A DNA stretch of 64,000 nucleotides, from assembly GCA_947652605.1 (NCBI GenBank), contig OX393577.1:25175466-25239465 (forward strand). Direction: 5' to 3'. Numbering within the stretch: position 1 is the first letter of the stretch; the number at the start of each line of letters is the position of its first letter. Below, piece after piece: positions 25,523 to 38,290 of the stretch. The DNA is from Elmis aenea (lineage: Eukaryota; Arthropoda; Insecta; Coleoptera; Elmidae). Under the pieces are notes generated by a model, which ran no database searches, was not told the DNA's origin, and saw nothing but the letters and a program-made list of their open reading frames with translations. A program made the translations under genes and the position numbers.

Positions 25523-26023
25523 TTAGAGCCTATGTAAAAGTTGGAATAAGCAGAAAACAATCGTAACCGCGATTATCTTTACGAACCAAAACAAAGGCAA
25601 CGTTTTTCCGATAATTCTTAAATTCACGTTGCGATTAACAGTCGAAAACACGTTAAGCATTTGGTTGATGAGATGATGTGGGACTGGTACTATAATGGAA
25701 ACGTATAATTCGGTGGGTAATGCGATCCACAATTTGGAATGTTTCTTGAAGTGCGTTACCCAGACCACGGTGTGGTGTTCGTTCAGTTCAATGATGTAGA
25801 CGACGGATTGTGTCGACCCAAGGCTCGCGGTTGAAGGTCGGCGCGAACCGGGCGCTGCAGGCCACCTCTTGCCCCTCCGTGGTACCACAACATCAGGATT
25901 CAGTAAAGAAAATGTGCTTCTATAAACCACTGGTGATGAATTGGGCAGTGGGTATGGGCTAATTCGTGGTGGTACGCAATCAACGTCGGTTTTTGTCAAA
26001 TTACGCAGTTGACAGCATAACAT
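25523..26023 (-). CDS. Orphan open frame, 166 codons, function unknown
   Basis: This ATG-initiated frame lies inside intron 2 of pan on the same strand and coincides with a local rise in G+C (25780-26020). The first third is Pro/Arg/Ser-rich (RISPYPLPNSSP, then RRGKRWPAAPGSRRPS). The middle has mixed composition with two Trp and several His. The last 30 residues are hydrophobic (LFWFVKIIAVTIVFCLF) and could form a membrane segment. No domain is recognised and no splice-flanked partner was seen. It could be a nested gene, a remnant of an inserted element, or chance. It is listed because its length is exceptional for this AT-rich window, but with low confidence. Confidence 0.25.
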   Translation of the reverse strand: MLCCQLRNLTKTDVDCVPPRISPYPLPNSSPVVYRSTFSLLNPDVVVPRRGKRWPAAPGSRRPSTASLGSTQSVVYIIELNEHHTVVWVTHFKKHSKLWIALPTELYVSIIVPVPHHLINQMLNVFSTVNRNVNLRIIGKTLPLFWFVKIIAVTIVFCLFQLLHRL

Positions 26024-29000
26024 TGCCTTGTAGAGTGTACATTACTTAACTAGCACTAGCTATAAATATTAATTATATACGCGGTCGCTACGAAGCAAGA
26101 AATCGCATTAGTCCCTGGTGTATAATAATATAGTTAATAAATAACGTGTTAGATTCGCCTCATGTGTTCGGTTTTCCTTTCCTGTCAGTTTATTTACAGG
26201 TTGTCAGCTTACACTTAGTAATTTCTGTGGATTTTGCTAATTATACGTGTACACAAAATAAATAGCGGCAAAAAATTAGTTAGAAAAAATCTTCTTAGCA
26301 TTAATTGACAAAATTGAATTGAATAAAAAAACGTAATAATTAAAGCTGTTGCGTTTAAACATTTTAATTTCCACAATTTATTACTAGTTCTATGGGCAGC
26401 AGGTAAATATTGCTTAAGTATTATTTAAGGAAATTACACAAATTAATTTGGAAAATATATATTTTATGCTAAATCTACACCAATTTTTGTCAACAACAAT
26501 AAGGAATTATTGGTACCTACCAGACGAATGAACCCATTTAGTAATTCAATAATAATCTCGAACGATTGCTAGATGAAAAACACTGTTGCATATTATAGAA
26601 TACTTGTGAGTTTTCATGGCCTCTCATCTAATTAATTATAGGGTTACGTACGAGTAATTCTTAAATACTACTTAAGTTATTTTGTAATGTAACAAAGGTT
26701 TTTTGGCCACCTGAAAGCAAAATTAAAGCCTACAAATCACTGCAAAAACGTATCTCTCTAGATTATAATGGACATCTTTTATCGGATACTCCATTATCAA
26801 ACGTTGCCTTACGCTTATTTTTGTTAGTTTATAACTTTAGTTCGTACATGTGAAAGTCCAACAAAATTACACGCATACCCCAAAAAATGTGTTTATCAAA
26901 CAAACGATAAGATAACACCTACGACAATTTATCTTTAAAAAAATCATGTTTCCATAAATTGGTCTTTATTGTGTTTTTCCAAGATTTCATTATAATTTCA
27001 TGGTTCTGTGAAATGATTTTGTAGCACTATACTATCCAATCCTTTAAGATTTGTGTGTTTAACTTTAACTTTTTTGTTTATTGGGTCGACCAAAACTTAT
27101 TTAATTAATTTGATTAATATCCGCGTTCTGACATCTCCAGTAGCAATTTGACAAACCGATCACTGCATCAATTTACATCCTACGTTATTTTTACAAAAAT
27201 TACCTTACTGACGGACTGCTAAAAATGGGAAAATCACCGTAATCATTAACTCGTTCTTGTAATTTTTAAACAGCTACAAAGAGTCCTACAATTTTTATCA
27301 TAAAATTTGTCATTAATAATAATCGAATGATTTTAAAACATTTGCTCATATCGTTAATTTTTAAAATTCATAATTTTAATTTGATACAGTTTAATACCGA
27401 ATAGTCGTGTATATGGGTATCTATCTGGGCGTATCTGTTCGTTTACATCTGAATAGTGGTTGTGCATAGTATAGTAGGCTATGCAAACACAAAGACTCAT
27501 TTCATGGGTCAACGTTTTGAAACCATTGGACCTTAACAGCTATTACTAAACATACATTATGGACCAATTATTGGAAATACGAACTAATTTCTACCAGAAT
27601 TACACGAACTGCGAACATAAACTAACTTCAAAAATAAAAACAAATGAAAACATTGCGAAACATTTATTCACCACGGAGAATTTTCCGTATGAAAACAATA
27701 GACAATCAACCACAGTAATCAATGACGAAAAGTTAAATTTTGAGTGCAATTAGTGCTATACCAAGGATATATGGTAAATAAGAGAATCGTGTGTGTTAAA
27801 AATAAAATTTAAGCCAACGAACAAAATAACATTTTATGTCTTGGACATCACGTTTGGACAATAAATTAATTCTATGGTCATGAAAAATAAAAAGGAATAC
27901 AAGAAAGGCCACGTATGATGAATTCCGTACAGCTAGAAAACAAATGAGCTTAAGGTTCACAAAAACTGTTTAAAAAAAACAAAATATCGACAAAATAAAC
28001 AAAAACAAGAATATTAAATTAAATAAAAAATTATTTTATAATTAAGAATTACAACGAAATACGGCAGAAACAAAGTTGTGTCGACAAAATTTTAAAATAA
28101 ATAATAAAATATAAGATATCGGTGATGTCCAACACGTCATAAAAATAAAAAATCTAACCAAAAAAGCATTCACAATTACAAATTTACTTGATAAAAAATT
28201 GCGGGAAAAAAATGGGCTATAAATTGCGACAAAAAAAAGAAGCAACAATTTGTTGATCACGCTTCGAATCTCTCTTTGTCCATTTCTATTGATAAGTTAA
28301 TCATTCAGAACAAGATATTGCTTTTTGTTTTAAATATTTATTTATTCAAATTCTTTAATGTATCAACGAATAGTAACGAACACATTTGTACTGAGTGATC
28401 AGTTTCCATTTACAAGTGTTTTGTACATTTTAACTGTAGTTTGTAGTCAATTCAACGTTATTAACTTAAAACTGAACCATTACATGTTAAAATAAGAATC
28501 TTAAATATAACAATAACTCTTAGCATCGTTCTAGTAATAAATATTTGAATAATCCAACAAATCAATTAAAAAAGGATCGTAATATCCTCATATCAATAAA
28601 TTTACTAAAATAAACGAGTGATAATTCCCGTTAACAAAGTTTCCATCTCAGTTGCAAGTGCACTTAGGGAAGACTACGATAGGAGGTAACAACTTTGTTC
28701 AAAAATTTGAAGATGGTCGTTTTTGCTCCAAAGATATGTGTGCAATTTTGCACCTATATCATTCAGTGGTATGCAGATACTAGTCTTTCAAAGTACCTAA
28801 ATAGTACGTATATAGCAAACTATTTCATTTAAAATTTATATTTTGTGTAAATTTTTAAAAATACACGTGACTTTTACTTTATCAATTTAACATACAGACT
28901 GTACCTACAATATCATTACAAAAAACTTTGTTATTATTTAATTTAAGAAGGTTAAGGTTATCTTTCGATCAACCTGTACATAAGTATCATACCCTTTACA

Positions 29001-30237
29001 AAATAAATCCGAAGACAATAATTCTACTCACGATCTTAAACAATAAGGATAAAAAACATAAAATGAACTTAATCCGTAGAATAAATAAATACAGAACAAT
29101 AACAAACACAAAAATATATCAGTTGAAAACAACAAAAGGATAAAAATTTAAATTTAACGACGAAACAACACCCTCCCAGATATCCACAAATGGTAAAAAT
29201 ATGATAACCTTCTGGTGGAATTAAATTAGAAGTCCTTGTACGATGTACACATCCTTCATATTAATTCAAAAGTCGTAAGTAATAAAATGAAAAGATAATA
29301 TAAACCTAATTTGTTATTCGGCAAAGGCCATAATTTGAATATAATACAGACACTTTAAGATCCGCTTATTCTATCTACTTAACGTACAAAATACGTAAGT
29401 GAATAGCAAAATCTACAAGAAGACGAGAGCGATTAAACGTCCTAGCAAATTTCAACTTTAAATAAATCGTTTCGCACATTAAAAAGCAAACCAACTGGTT
29501 TAAACAGACATATATGAATTAAAAGCTCATTTCGACAAGTAACATATAATTTGCAGATGCACAAGCACATTACTAATTGAAAACGGGTGCGGGGGAATGT
29601 TCTATAACACCTTCCTCGTCTGTTATGACTTACAACATACGCTGATACGTACTCTCCCGCATTCCCAACAAGTGCCTAACATATCGTACGTTAACATCGA
29701 AGTCGGCATTATATTCAAACTTATAATTTTCAGAAGATGCCAAAGATTTGCATATTATGTTTGTAAGATGCTACATTCAGACTAATAACAGTAATCATAT
29801 TTATAAACTAGCTGAAACGACTTTCGACGTGTAGGTTGGGCGTATAAAAGATATTGCTACATGGTAAAACAACGACAATTTGACAGTGTACAATGGATTC
29901 TCAATACTTTTATTACGCCAAGACATATAAGAATTTAGACAATGATTATCTTTCGTGATAAAATTTACTCCAAACTGATAAATAAAAATCAAAGTAGGTA
30001 TTTACTCGGTAATTCCCAAACTCATAGCAACTAACTAATACTCTAACAACCATTTCACAGAAAACTTATGCAATTGGTTCAAAAACATGTTAAAAAATTC
30101 GTTGAAGTTACGTTAAGGAAAGGAAAATTAAATTAAAAAATACTCGTTAAAACCATTTTTCGACAAAGTGGCTTCAAAATATTGCAGAACATATTTTTTT
30201 TATAATTCCATAACTTATCTTTTTACTACGAATATTT
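26024..30237. other. AT-rich part of intron 2, nothing recognised
   Basis: Four kilobases of A/T-rich DNA with only short Lys/Asn/Phe-rich frames. I see no repeat termini, tandem arrays or exon signals. Confidence 0.45.
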
Positions 30238-30285
30238 TATTATTATTTATAGTCATAACTCACGAGTCCTACTGTTAGGTGTACT
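30238..30285 (-). mobile_element. Extreme 3' tail of the RTE-like LINE (very short copy)
   Basis: A TTATTATTTATAGTCAT-like run followed by GAGTCCTACTGTTAGGTGTA matches the 3' end of the LINE at 58503-58560 (tail plus GAGTCCTTCTACTGTTAGGT). Only about 45 bases remain, as in heavily 5'-truncated insertions. Confidence 0.5.
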
Positions 30286-30765
30286 ATAAATATACTTTAG
30301 TAAATGATAGACAATTTACTACACTTCCATACAACCGAAATATTTATATATGCAGGCAAAAAATGCAGTTATTACTGTACAAAAAGTAATACCTACTCAA
30401 CATTTTCTATTTACAAAAATTATTTTAGAGGTAGTGTTAGTGTTTGATGGAGACCACATGTCTACCACATATTAAGTAAATGCGGTCAACAAAGTCTTAT
30501 CAATTTGTAATTTCGACTAGGTACTCATACAATACAAAACTACAAACATTGTTTTTATGATAATTAATATTTGTTTTGCGGCATTGAATATGTCCAATAA
30601 AATAATATCAATAAAAAAAAGTATCAATGAAACTATTTTTTTAATATCTCATTGAAATTGGGGGAAGAAAGTCTGTAAAAGATAAGTATAGTTGCGATTC
30701 AGCAATTTTAAAAAATTGTGTAAGTGTTCCGCGACAATACATGTTTGGGTACCATTGATCTAGAC

Positions 30766-30942
30766 CAGCGGTCTCTAAACTTTTTTGGTCGCGCACCCTT
30801 ACTTTAATGTAGTAGAATCAGCGCGCTCCCCAAAATAAAAAATCACAAACGTTTATTTACAAAATTCTTTAAATTATGCTGTGTAAACAGAAATATTAAT
30901 TTATTATAAAATATCTGGCGCACCCCACTTTGGAGACCACTG
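30766..30942. mobile_element. hAT MITE, CAGCGGTCTC / GAGACCACTG ends
   Basis: Its 177 bp begin CAGCGGTCTCTAAACTTTTT and end CACTTTGGAGACCACTG, with GCGCACCC / GGCGCACCCC blocks inside. Flanks ATCTAGAC and ATCTATGAC fit a slightly decayed 8-bp duplication. Noncoding. Confidence 0.75.
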
Positions 30943-31239
30943 ATCTATGACAATAAAACATTTGCAAATTTCGAAAAAATAGTACAGCACAAACATAAAA
31001 TACACACAACGAGCGGATTTGAAATGCTTCGCATAGAGGCGTTTCCTTATTAGACAAATTTTCTTATTAAGCGATCGTCTAGCTAGCCGGTTGGAATTGT
31101 CTAAACAAGACAACATTATTACTTTAATTTACTTGAATATGTATTAAAAACTACTTGTAAAGTAAAATTTATTGTGGAAATGCACACGGCACTCTATTTG
31201 CTTCAATAACCATTAGAATAAAAAATGTCGAATATATCG

Positions 31240-31604
31240 AAAAGTGATCGCTTTTTGTTATGTTAAATAGACTGGTTGCTATTATTTGATAATTTGATAA
31301 ATAAACTTTGAACGGATATTTCTCGAAAACTTTCTTATGAATGCATACTTTCTTAATACATGGTCGGATTCAGAATTAAATTTTCTATCCGAATCGACAA
31401 AAATTGTATACCTACTATGTAATTTAAAAAAAAAAAAAAAAAACAGTTGACCATCGGGGGGATTTGACATACGTCATCGTAGAGATCACAAAAGCACATC
31501 ATTTAATAGAGAATTTTCGCCGTTTCCAAAAATATGAAGTTTGTTGGGGTTATTTTCAATAAATAAAAAGTTATAGGGGTGCGACAGTCAAACTGAATCA
31601 CCCG
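31240..31604 (-). mobile_element. Single arm of a CCGGGTG-family foldback
   Basis: This segment matches the right half of 22874-23629 block by block, from TTTTTGTTATGTTAAATAGA through CATCGTAGAGA and TTTCCAAAAATATGA to the tip GAATCACCCGG-TA. No left arm is present. A poly-A run interrupts it near 31427-31442. Confidence 0.82.
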
Positions 31605-31606
31605 GT

Positions 31607-33077
31607 ATAAAATAGAATAATATAAAACTACCCCAACCTAATCCTATCTTTGACGGAGAGGGGTACGCCGGTAAGACTAAACTCTCAAAAGGGGTACGAG
31701 ATGGTTGTGTGTTTGGTAAAAAGTTTTTTACAATTATTAATGGATGATTTCGTTAGTAAATACTATTTCAAAACATACTAACGATTTTTTTTATACATTA
31801 CTAAACGACTACCTACGTAAAAAATGTTAGCCGCTATTTTTAAATTTGTTTGTTGCACTAATAATTTGTTGACAATAATTAACAATGTGCTACTTAAAAA
31901 TTCAAATTACATTTGTTTTTATAGTAACTAGCAAGTTGTCGAACTTTTATGATATATTTGCACAAGTTTCTTTGTACGTAATGATTTGAAAGATTCTAGT
32001 TTGCTTACTATAAAATTTTAAGTATCAACTACACAATTCGTCCACAAATAATCGAAACAGGTGCACCTAGAATCCTGTCTTAAAGCGTTGGTGTTAGTGT
32101 CAACGAATTCTTACCATTTTTGTTCAGGTTTTTTTTACATTACTAATTGCACGTGGGTGCCTGTTTAAAGTATGTCCGTTCTATTACCAGCAATGTGAAA
32201 ATAACGGGACTTTCTAAAAATGAATCGCCCCCACATTTAAATAAGAATCGTCCAGATTTACATTATACAGGTTTCACGGAAAATAAAGAACACGTTCAGC
32301 TAATACTACGGAAGCTACGGCACAAAAAAGCTTCCATTTCAATTTACAATGTCATTATTAAAATCTAAACATTAATATAACAACGTAAATTAAAATCCCC
32401 GCCTTCCACTTTTTAGATAAAGAATTCATTTTTGTATATCTTTTGTCTCAAAAAATGACATCAACTGCCCAACCGGTAATTCCCACTTCAGCTCCATACA
32501 TTTTTAGCAAATACCACTCTCGATGTCTTAAAACAAAAGAGCGTCAATTCTCGATACCATGAAGCGTTTAATTAATTATAAAGTCCAGATTCGTAACTAA
32601 TAATAAAGGATTCCTTTTTTTATCACCTATAACATAATAATTTCTGAAAATCTTAGGTGGCAGAAAGTCAATAATATCACACCAATTCACGATGGTCCAA
32701 GCATGGTGTGAGCTTATAGGGGCAGTGTTCTGCAGTCATTGATTGGCGGTGACTCATAAATGTATGTTAACATAATTTGTTTCATTAATTTTTTTATGAT
32801 GATATTGGGTCGACGGAATTGTCGATTGGATCGGGTCTCTGCAATAATAGTTCCGATATCCGTTTATTGTAAGAATTTGGAATAAAATCGTCAAAGTAAA
32901 CTACTAAATTGAACTGGCAGCTTTATAACAAGTCTCGTATGTTTGTATAGCAAAATCTCGGAGAATTAATTGGAGCCAAAAATAACTTCTTATTTGTCGG
33001 AAGCACCGTCTACCAACATAACTTAAGTCGAAAGCAACTGTCTGTGATTTTTTTAAATTGCATTCTTTTTTTATATC
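31607..33077. other. Intron 2, nothing recognised
   Basis: AT-rich, with no clear repeat ends or exons. A mildly GC-richer stretch lies near 32680-32760. Confidence 0.4.
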
Positions 33078-33316
33078 TACAGGGTGTTCTAGTAAGAACT
33101 CTCTAGTCCTGTAGCTCCTTTATTTTAAGAAATAGGTGTTTCTTCATTACTACAAAATATTTTCAGGATATCCAAATCTTTTAAAATATAAATATTATCA
33201 AATTATACATACATTTCACTGTTTTTTGAGAAATTCGATTATAAAATGTTATATTCTACTTTATGTTTTGCGTATAAATGACATCCTATACATTTAAATG
33301 CATAATTGAAAATCTC

Positions 33317-33886
33317 CAGGGGTTTGGAGCGGAGCGCGGAGCTGGAGCGCGGAGCAGTGGAGCAATGGGTTTTTGCCCGGAGCGGGAGCGGAGCCCGGAG
33401 CAAAGAATTTTGATTGCTCCACTGCTCCACTACTATTATAAACTAATTTTTTTTTTTTTTTATGAATTATTCTCATGGGTATAGTATTTAATAAAATTAT
33501 AAATAAACTAAATTTGATTTTTTTGAAGTAAAATTATTGTAATGTAACTTTTCTGAATATTAATTTTCATTATTTTGTATTTGAATTTTGAAAAATTTTA
33601 AAGAACTTTTTTTTCTTTTTTTAACTTTTTTAACTGAAGGTCAATAATTTGTTCATTTATTTAACTTCACTTGTTTCTTAGGGTCAAATATTGTAATTTT
33701 TGGTCCATTTCCACATATCTCATAAAACTTTAGCTTTGTTTTTAAAAACAAATTTTTAAATAAAAAACATATTTTATTAATATTTGGAGCGCGGAGCGGA
33801 GCGGGAGCGGAGCTGGAGCATGCATCTTGATGCCGGAGCGGAGCTGGAGCGGAGCAACTAAAAAATTGGACTGCTCCAAACCCCTG
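33317..33886. mobile_element. hAT-type element rich in GGAGC repeats
   Basis: The ends are CAGGGGTTTGGAGC at 33317 and GCTCCAAACCCCTG at 33886. Both subterminal regions consist of iterated GGAGCG/GGAGCT units (33328-33430 and 33786-33860), around an AT-rich noncoding centre. The end sequence is of hAT style, but I could not find a matching 8-bp duplication. Confidence 0.8.
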
Positions 33887-33954
33887 GTTTTATCAAATAC
33901 TTAATATACATGGTGTAGTTTTTTATAAAAGAACATGCTAGTATTGAGTGAAGA

Positions 33955-34443
33955 AGTTCCGCTTAATTAACGATTAATGATCCATATTTGCTTTTCGCGA
34001 TATTTTTAGATAGAAGTTATGAGCAAATTTCTCGCCAAACGGTGGCAGATACGAAGAAAAGTCAAGAAAAACTTATTATTTAGAATAAATAAAATGCTCT
34101 GCTCAAAAACAAGTTCGAATTTGATTTTGTACTGGGCCGTACTAGTTTTTTATAAAATGTATTGAAACTGAACCCCCACAGCTCCGCCACTAATTGCTTG
34201 TAGGGCTTGATATTCTCACTGAATGTGGTAACTTGTAAGGTGGGGCTGTATACCAAATTTGATTTAAATATATCTACTGGTTGAGAAACGGTTAAAAATT
34301 ATCGATATTTTTTCGAAAATTTTAACACCCTGTATCTTTAAAAATGAAGCGTTCATGAACCCATGTTGATCTGGAATATTCGCTCTAAAATTCGTTTTTG
34401 TATCGACTGTTAAAGTCCTGCTACAAAAAAGTGGACTACCCTG
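33955..34443 (-). mobile_element. Single arm of the CAGGGTGGTCCACTTTT foldback family
   Basis: It matches the right arm of 50440-51503: AGATACGAAGAAAAGTC, then GGGCCGTACTAGTTTT, CTCCGCCA, TTATCGATATTTTTTCGAAA, AAAGTCCTGCTACAAAAAAG and the tip GGACTACCCTG-TA. The left arm is missing. Confidence 0.8.
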
Positions 34444-34925
34444 TATAATTTAACTAATCTTGCACCAAAACCTTTTTCATTAAGAGCAAACCTATCAAAA
34501 ATTATTACACAACAAATTAAACAAGTGATCAGTAGTCTTCAAAAAGCTTTTAAAAATAATATAATAAATAAAGTAAGAAAGCATAATTTTAATACTTGAT
34601 TTTTTAAATTTTTTAATGGTACCTTGTATTTTTAAATTCGTTACTTGTAAGCTCTTCAAATTTCCTAACACATGATATGTAGGTAAGTTAGTTATCTATG
34701 GAGGCAAACATTTCTTTTAAGAAAAAACATGAGACCAATCAAACAATTCTGTGAAAAAATCATACAACAAAAAGTAATTTTAAATTTTTAAGACAAAAAT
34801 AATGTCGATATAATAAATTTTAATTAATTAAATAAAATAATAATATAAACAATATCTTTATTACTAAGCCTATTCGACTTTTTCTAAATATTTTTATTTT
34901 ATTTGGTTTTGTTTACTATCCGTAC

Positions 34926-35737
34926 TAGGGTTTCTCATATTTGACCATTTTGCTTGTCCCGGGATTCCGGGAAGAAATCGGCCTTTGTCCCGGGATCCCG
35001 GGATTTAATAAATTATGTAATTATTTTAAAATAAATAATCCAAAAAATGAAAGAAGTGGTTTATTACTTAAAAACAACTCCAAGTCATATATGTAATACA
35101 TTTTGCTTCATGATTATTATAAATAATTAAATATTATTGGTGAGAGAAACATACATTTGGGAAATATAACCTTTCTATTTTAATTTCATATTTTTATGAA
35201 CACAAAATAAAATTTTTACAATGAACTTTTGTAACGTGATGTGCTTCGATCACTTAGTCTTTTTCTTGATTTATTAACAAAAAGTCCTGCTATATAAAAT
35301 GTTTCTCGGTCACTATTGCTGTAGGTGAAATTGTTTTGAGAGCATCTAGCAGCAGAGGAACATCATTTTTATCAATGAAATTTCATTTATAAGCTATTTT
35401 GCTTCACATTACCAGGGTACACTAAAACAAAACTGTAAAAGTATTTTGGAGATATTAAATTAGTCGTGGAGACCAGGCTTCTTTACGCCAAACTAAAAGC
35501 AAAAATATAAGAGGAAAATTATTTTGAAATAAAAATAAATTTTTTCCATAATATACTGTTAGTAAAGATATATTTATAATAAATTCTGATAAGTTATGAT
35601 AGTATTACAAAGATGTTAGCTCAAAATAAACGAAAATAACACTTTTTTTAAATCCCGGGAATTCCCGGGACAAAAAGAGTTTCCCGGGAAATATAAAGTA
35701 GCTTAAAATGGGCCGGGATCCCGGGAAAGAAACCCTA
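34926..35737. mobile_element. hAT MITE with CCCGGGA-rich ends and a perfect 8-bp duplication
   Basis: The ends are TAGGGTTTCT at 34926 and AGAAACCCTA at 35737. ATCCGTAC is duplicated exactly at 34918-34925 and 35738-35745. GTCCCGGGATTCCCGGG-type motifs are iterated inside both ends (34968-35004 and 35657-35730). The 812-bp interior is AT-rich and noncoding. Confidence 0.92.
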
Positions 35738-35904
35738 ATCCGTACATTATTTTATTCATTAATAGTTTATCGAAGACTGCTTATTACTTTGCACTACTTT
35801 TTTTCGTTTTATAATCTTTTCACAGGTTACTTTGATATTTGTTCTTAAATTTTTTTAAATAAAAATGTTAGTGGTCTGGGGAAATCTTAGCAGGTCACCC
35901 TGTA

Positions 35905-38010
35905 TACTTCTTTCAGGATTCGTGCAACATGTCCTTGCATTGCGCATATAAAGTCACTAAGACGCTTAACGCAGAGAAAATAAATTGGTAACCGTAAACC
36001 GTAAACAAAACAAAAATGTACTGGTAATTTTAGAAAAAATATTCTAAGCAGCGAGCTTCTTTCTTTAAGGTTATGTTTTGTTCTACATAGGTAATATGTC
36101 ATTAAGCAACAAGGGCAATATATTTAAAACCATATACGGACGGTTCCACATCTAAACACAACTATGGTAACACATCGATCACTTTAAAGTCCGGGCAGGC
36201 ATATCTCATAAATTTAAAACATGTAGAAAGGCTGTTCTTAGCCATCTTCGTCATTTTAGGATAATAAATAACTGGTTTAGGTTACTAAAACATATACTTA
36301 CAACAACGATCACGATTTTTCATCAACACACAAATAAAAACTATAATAAGCAACACAGCGAAGTACGATAAGTGGATTTATAAGCTAGGAGAAAAAATTG
36401 CGTCAAAATATAAAATTTGCAATTAAAATTAAAAATGCTATGCCTAACTTTTGTAGCTATAAATTTTAGTTTTTGGGTGAGTTTATTTCTGTAATAAATT
36501 ATATGGCTACTTTATATAAACATCAGGACGTACATTAATTATAGGTAAATTAGTTTTAATTTAAAAATTGCAAAAAAAATGTATTAAGGATCCCCAGGTA
36601 TTATATCTTGCTCATTCCATACGTTTTATTATTTCAAAAAAGTAAAAATTAATAAAGTTATTTAAAGTTAGTTTTAAAAATACTATTAACTGCACCACAA
36701 ACACAATATGCCAATAATTACAAAAAAATACTGTACAAGCACAGAAAATGTTTACGCAAATGTTGTACACAAACTTTTTTTTTTAATTGAACACAACCAG
36801 TCTTTTAAAACATCTTTTTTGATTTACACACGACGTTTCCAATTAATTTGTTTAAATAAATACTTAAACTTGATCTATAAATACCCTACAACGCATTAAT
36901 TCATATATTTAATCAGAGGTCTTAACCTTAATAGTTTTTAAATTAAATGTTTTAATTAATCATTACAAAAATAATTCATCAAACTACACAATTTTATTGG
37001 CCTAACGGGGTTAAAGTTTAAGAACAACGTGTGTTGCTTAACTTTGATTACAGGTGACTATTGTATAAATAAAATATAAATATTGATTATTATGTGTAAA
37101 TAGTAAAATATATTATCTACTACAGATTAAATAATGCTCGAAAAATCTCGAGTAATTTAAGCTACTTAACTAACAGCTATTGATATCATCTGCGAATAAA
37201 AATGAATTATCGGTCTCGACCTCAACATAGAAATTAATGACTCTAAAATCTCATTTGAAGAGTAACTTTACTTTATTTTTCAAAAGCACTCCAAGTGGCA
37301 GCAATAATAATGAGTAGTCCTAATCTTATTGCATTATTTTCTGAGTAACTGAAGTCTTGTTAGCTTCAAAGAAAACAATGTTAGGCTGTACTATCGCCGA
37401 AACACTGAGCACTTTAAATCCTTCGTAGCAGCTGAAGTCGGTAGAAGTAAACCCCAGTTTAAACGAGCAGATCGTGACCACTCCTATTAAGTGGCGACAG
37501 TGTTGAGAATCATTAGTTTCCCTAATTTTAAAACACGCAGCTCTTATTCGTGCACAAGTAAGTTTCGTTATTTATACGGAAAAAAACATTGAGCAAAAGT
37601 TGTATAAAAACATTGCTACATTAAATTACTGATTAGTTAAAGATTAGGCTATTTATAATTAAATATAAAATTTTCACTTGACAGATCAAACGTGTACAAA
37701 GGTCACGCACTTAAAAAATATTTTGATACGCCTAAGCATTGCGAAGCACCACTTTGTGATAAAAAACGTGTAAATCATATTTAATTTAATTATCAGTACA
37801 TAATCAATTTTAAATATAACGAAGTTATTCGTTTTCATTGAACATTTTAATCGTAAAAAAGTTCTATTCGGGTAAGGAAATTTTTGTATCTTTTATTGCA
37901 ATTTTGCTTAAAATATTGAAGGAGTACGATAATACCTATATTTAAAATATTTTCTTAATTTGCATAGCAGCGTACAACAAAAATGTAAAAACAGAATTTA
38001 GCCCAATTCT
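35905..38010. other. Intron 2, with a GC-richer patch near 37370-37520
   Basis: No repeat ends or exons. The patch has no supported frame and could be regulatory. Confidence 0.4.
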
Positions 38011-38110
38011 TTGGAGTAGTGTTTCCTAATCTTTTTGTTTGCGCGCCACATTTGCTTTTATAGTGGACGTCTCTTATAACGCGCCTTTTATAACGCGCAT
38101 TCGGATATAC
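38011..38110 (+). mobile_element. Possible hAT terminus fragment
   Basis: AGTGTTTCCTAATCTTTTTG followed by GCGCGCCAC resembles CAGTGTTTCCCAA-type hAT tips. A duplicated TTATAACGCGC lies just inside. No right end was identified. Confidence 0.35.
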
Positions 38111-38290
38111 CTCGAAACGTTTTTTGTACCCTTTTTGTTTTGATGCGACCAGTGTGAATGATAAGTTGTAAGGGCAATAAAAACACTAAAAATGTTGTTT
38201 ATACATTCATTTTGCACAATCATAATTATGATGATACACAGAGTTTATCTTTACATGTTCTATAATCTATATGTACTAAATACCTACATA

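Larger units (their letters stand above)
33080..35902. mobile_element. Outer CAGGGTGTTCT element hosting several insertions
   Basis: The left tip CAGGGTGTTCTAGTAAGAAC at 33080 is preceded by TA. The right tip TTAGCAGGTCACCCTG at 35902 is followed by TA, and the outer ~20 bp are imperfectly inverted. Its left end and interior match 54591-55355, for example GAACTCTCTAGTCCTGT versus AAACTCCTCAGTTCTGT, then TTTATTTTAAGA. Inside lie the elements at 33317-33886, 33955-34443 and 34926-35737. Without them the host would be roughly 950 bp. Confidence 0.6.

Noticed and set aside
33278..33484. Overlapping frames on both strands rich in Gly/Ala/Arg/Ser
   Set aside because: They are translations of the iterated GGAGC units of the hAT-type element at 33317-33886.
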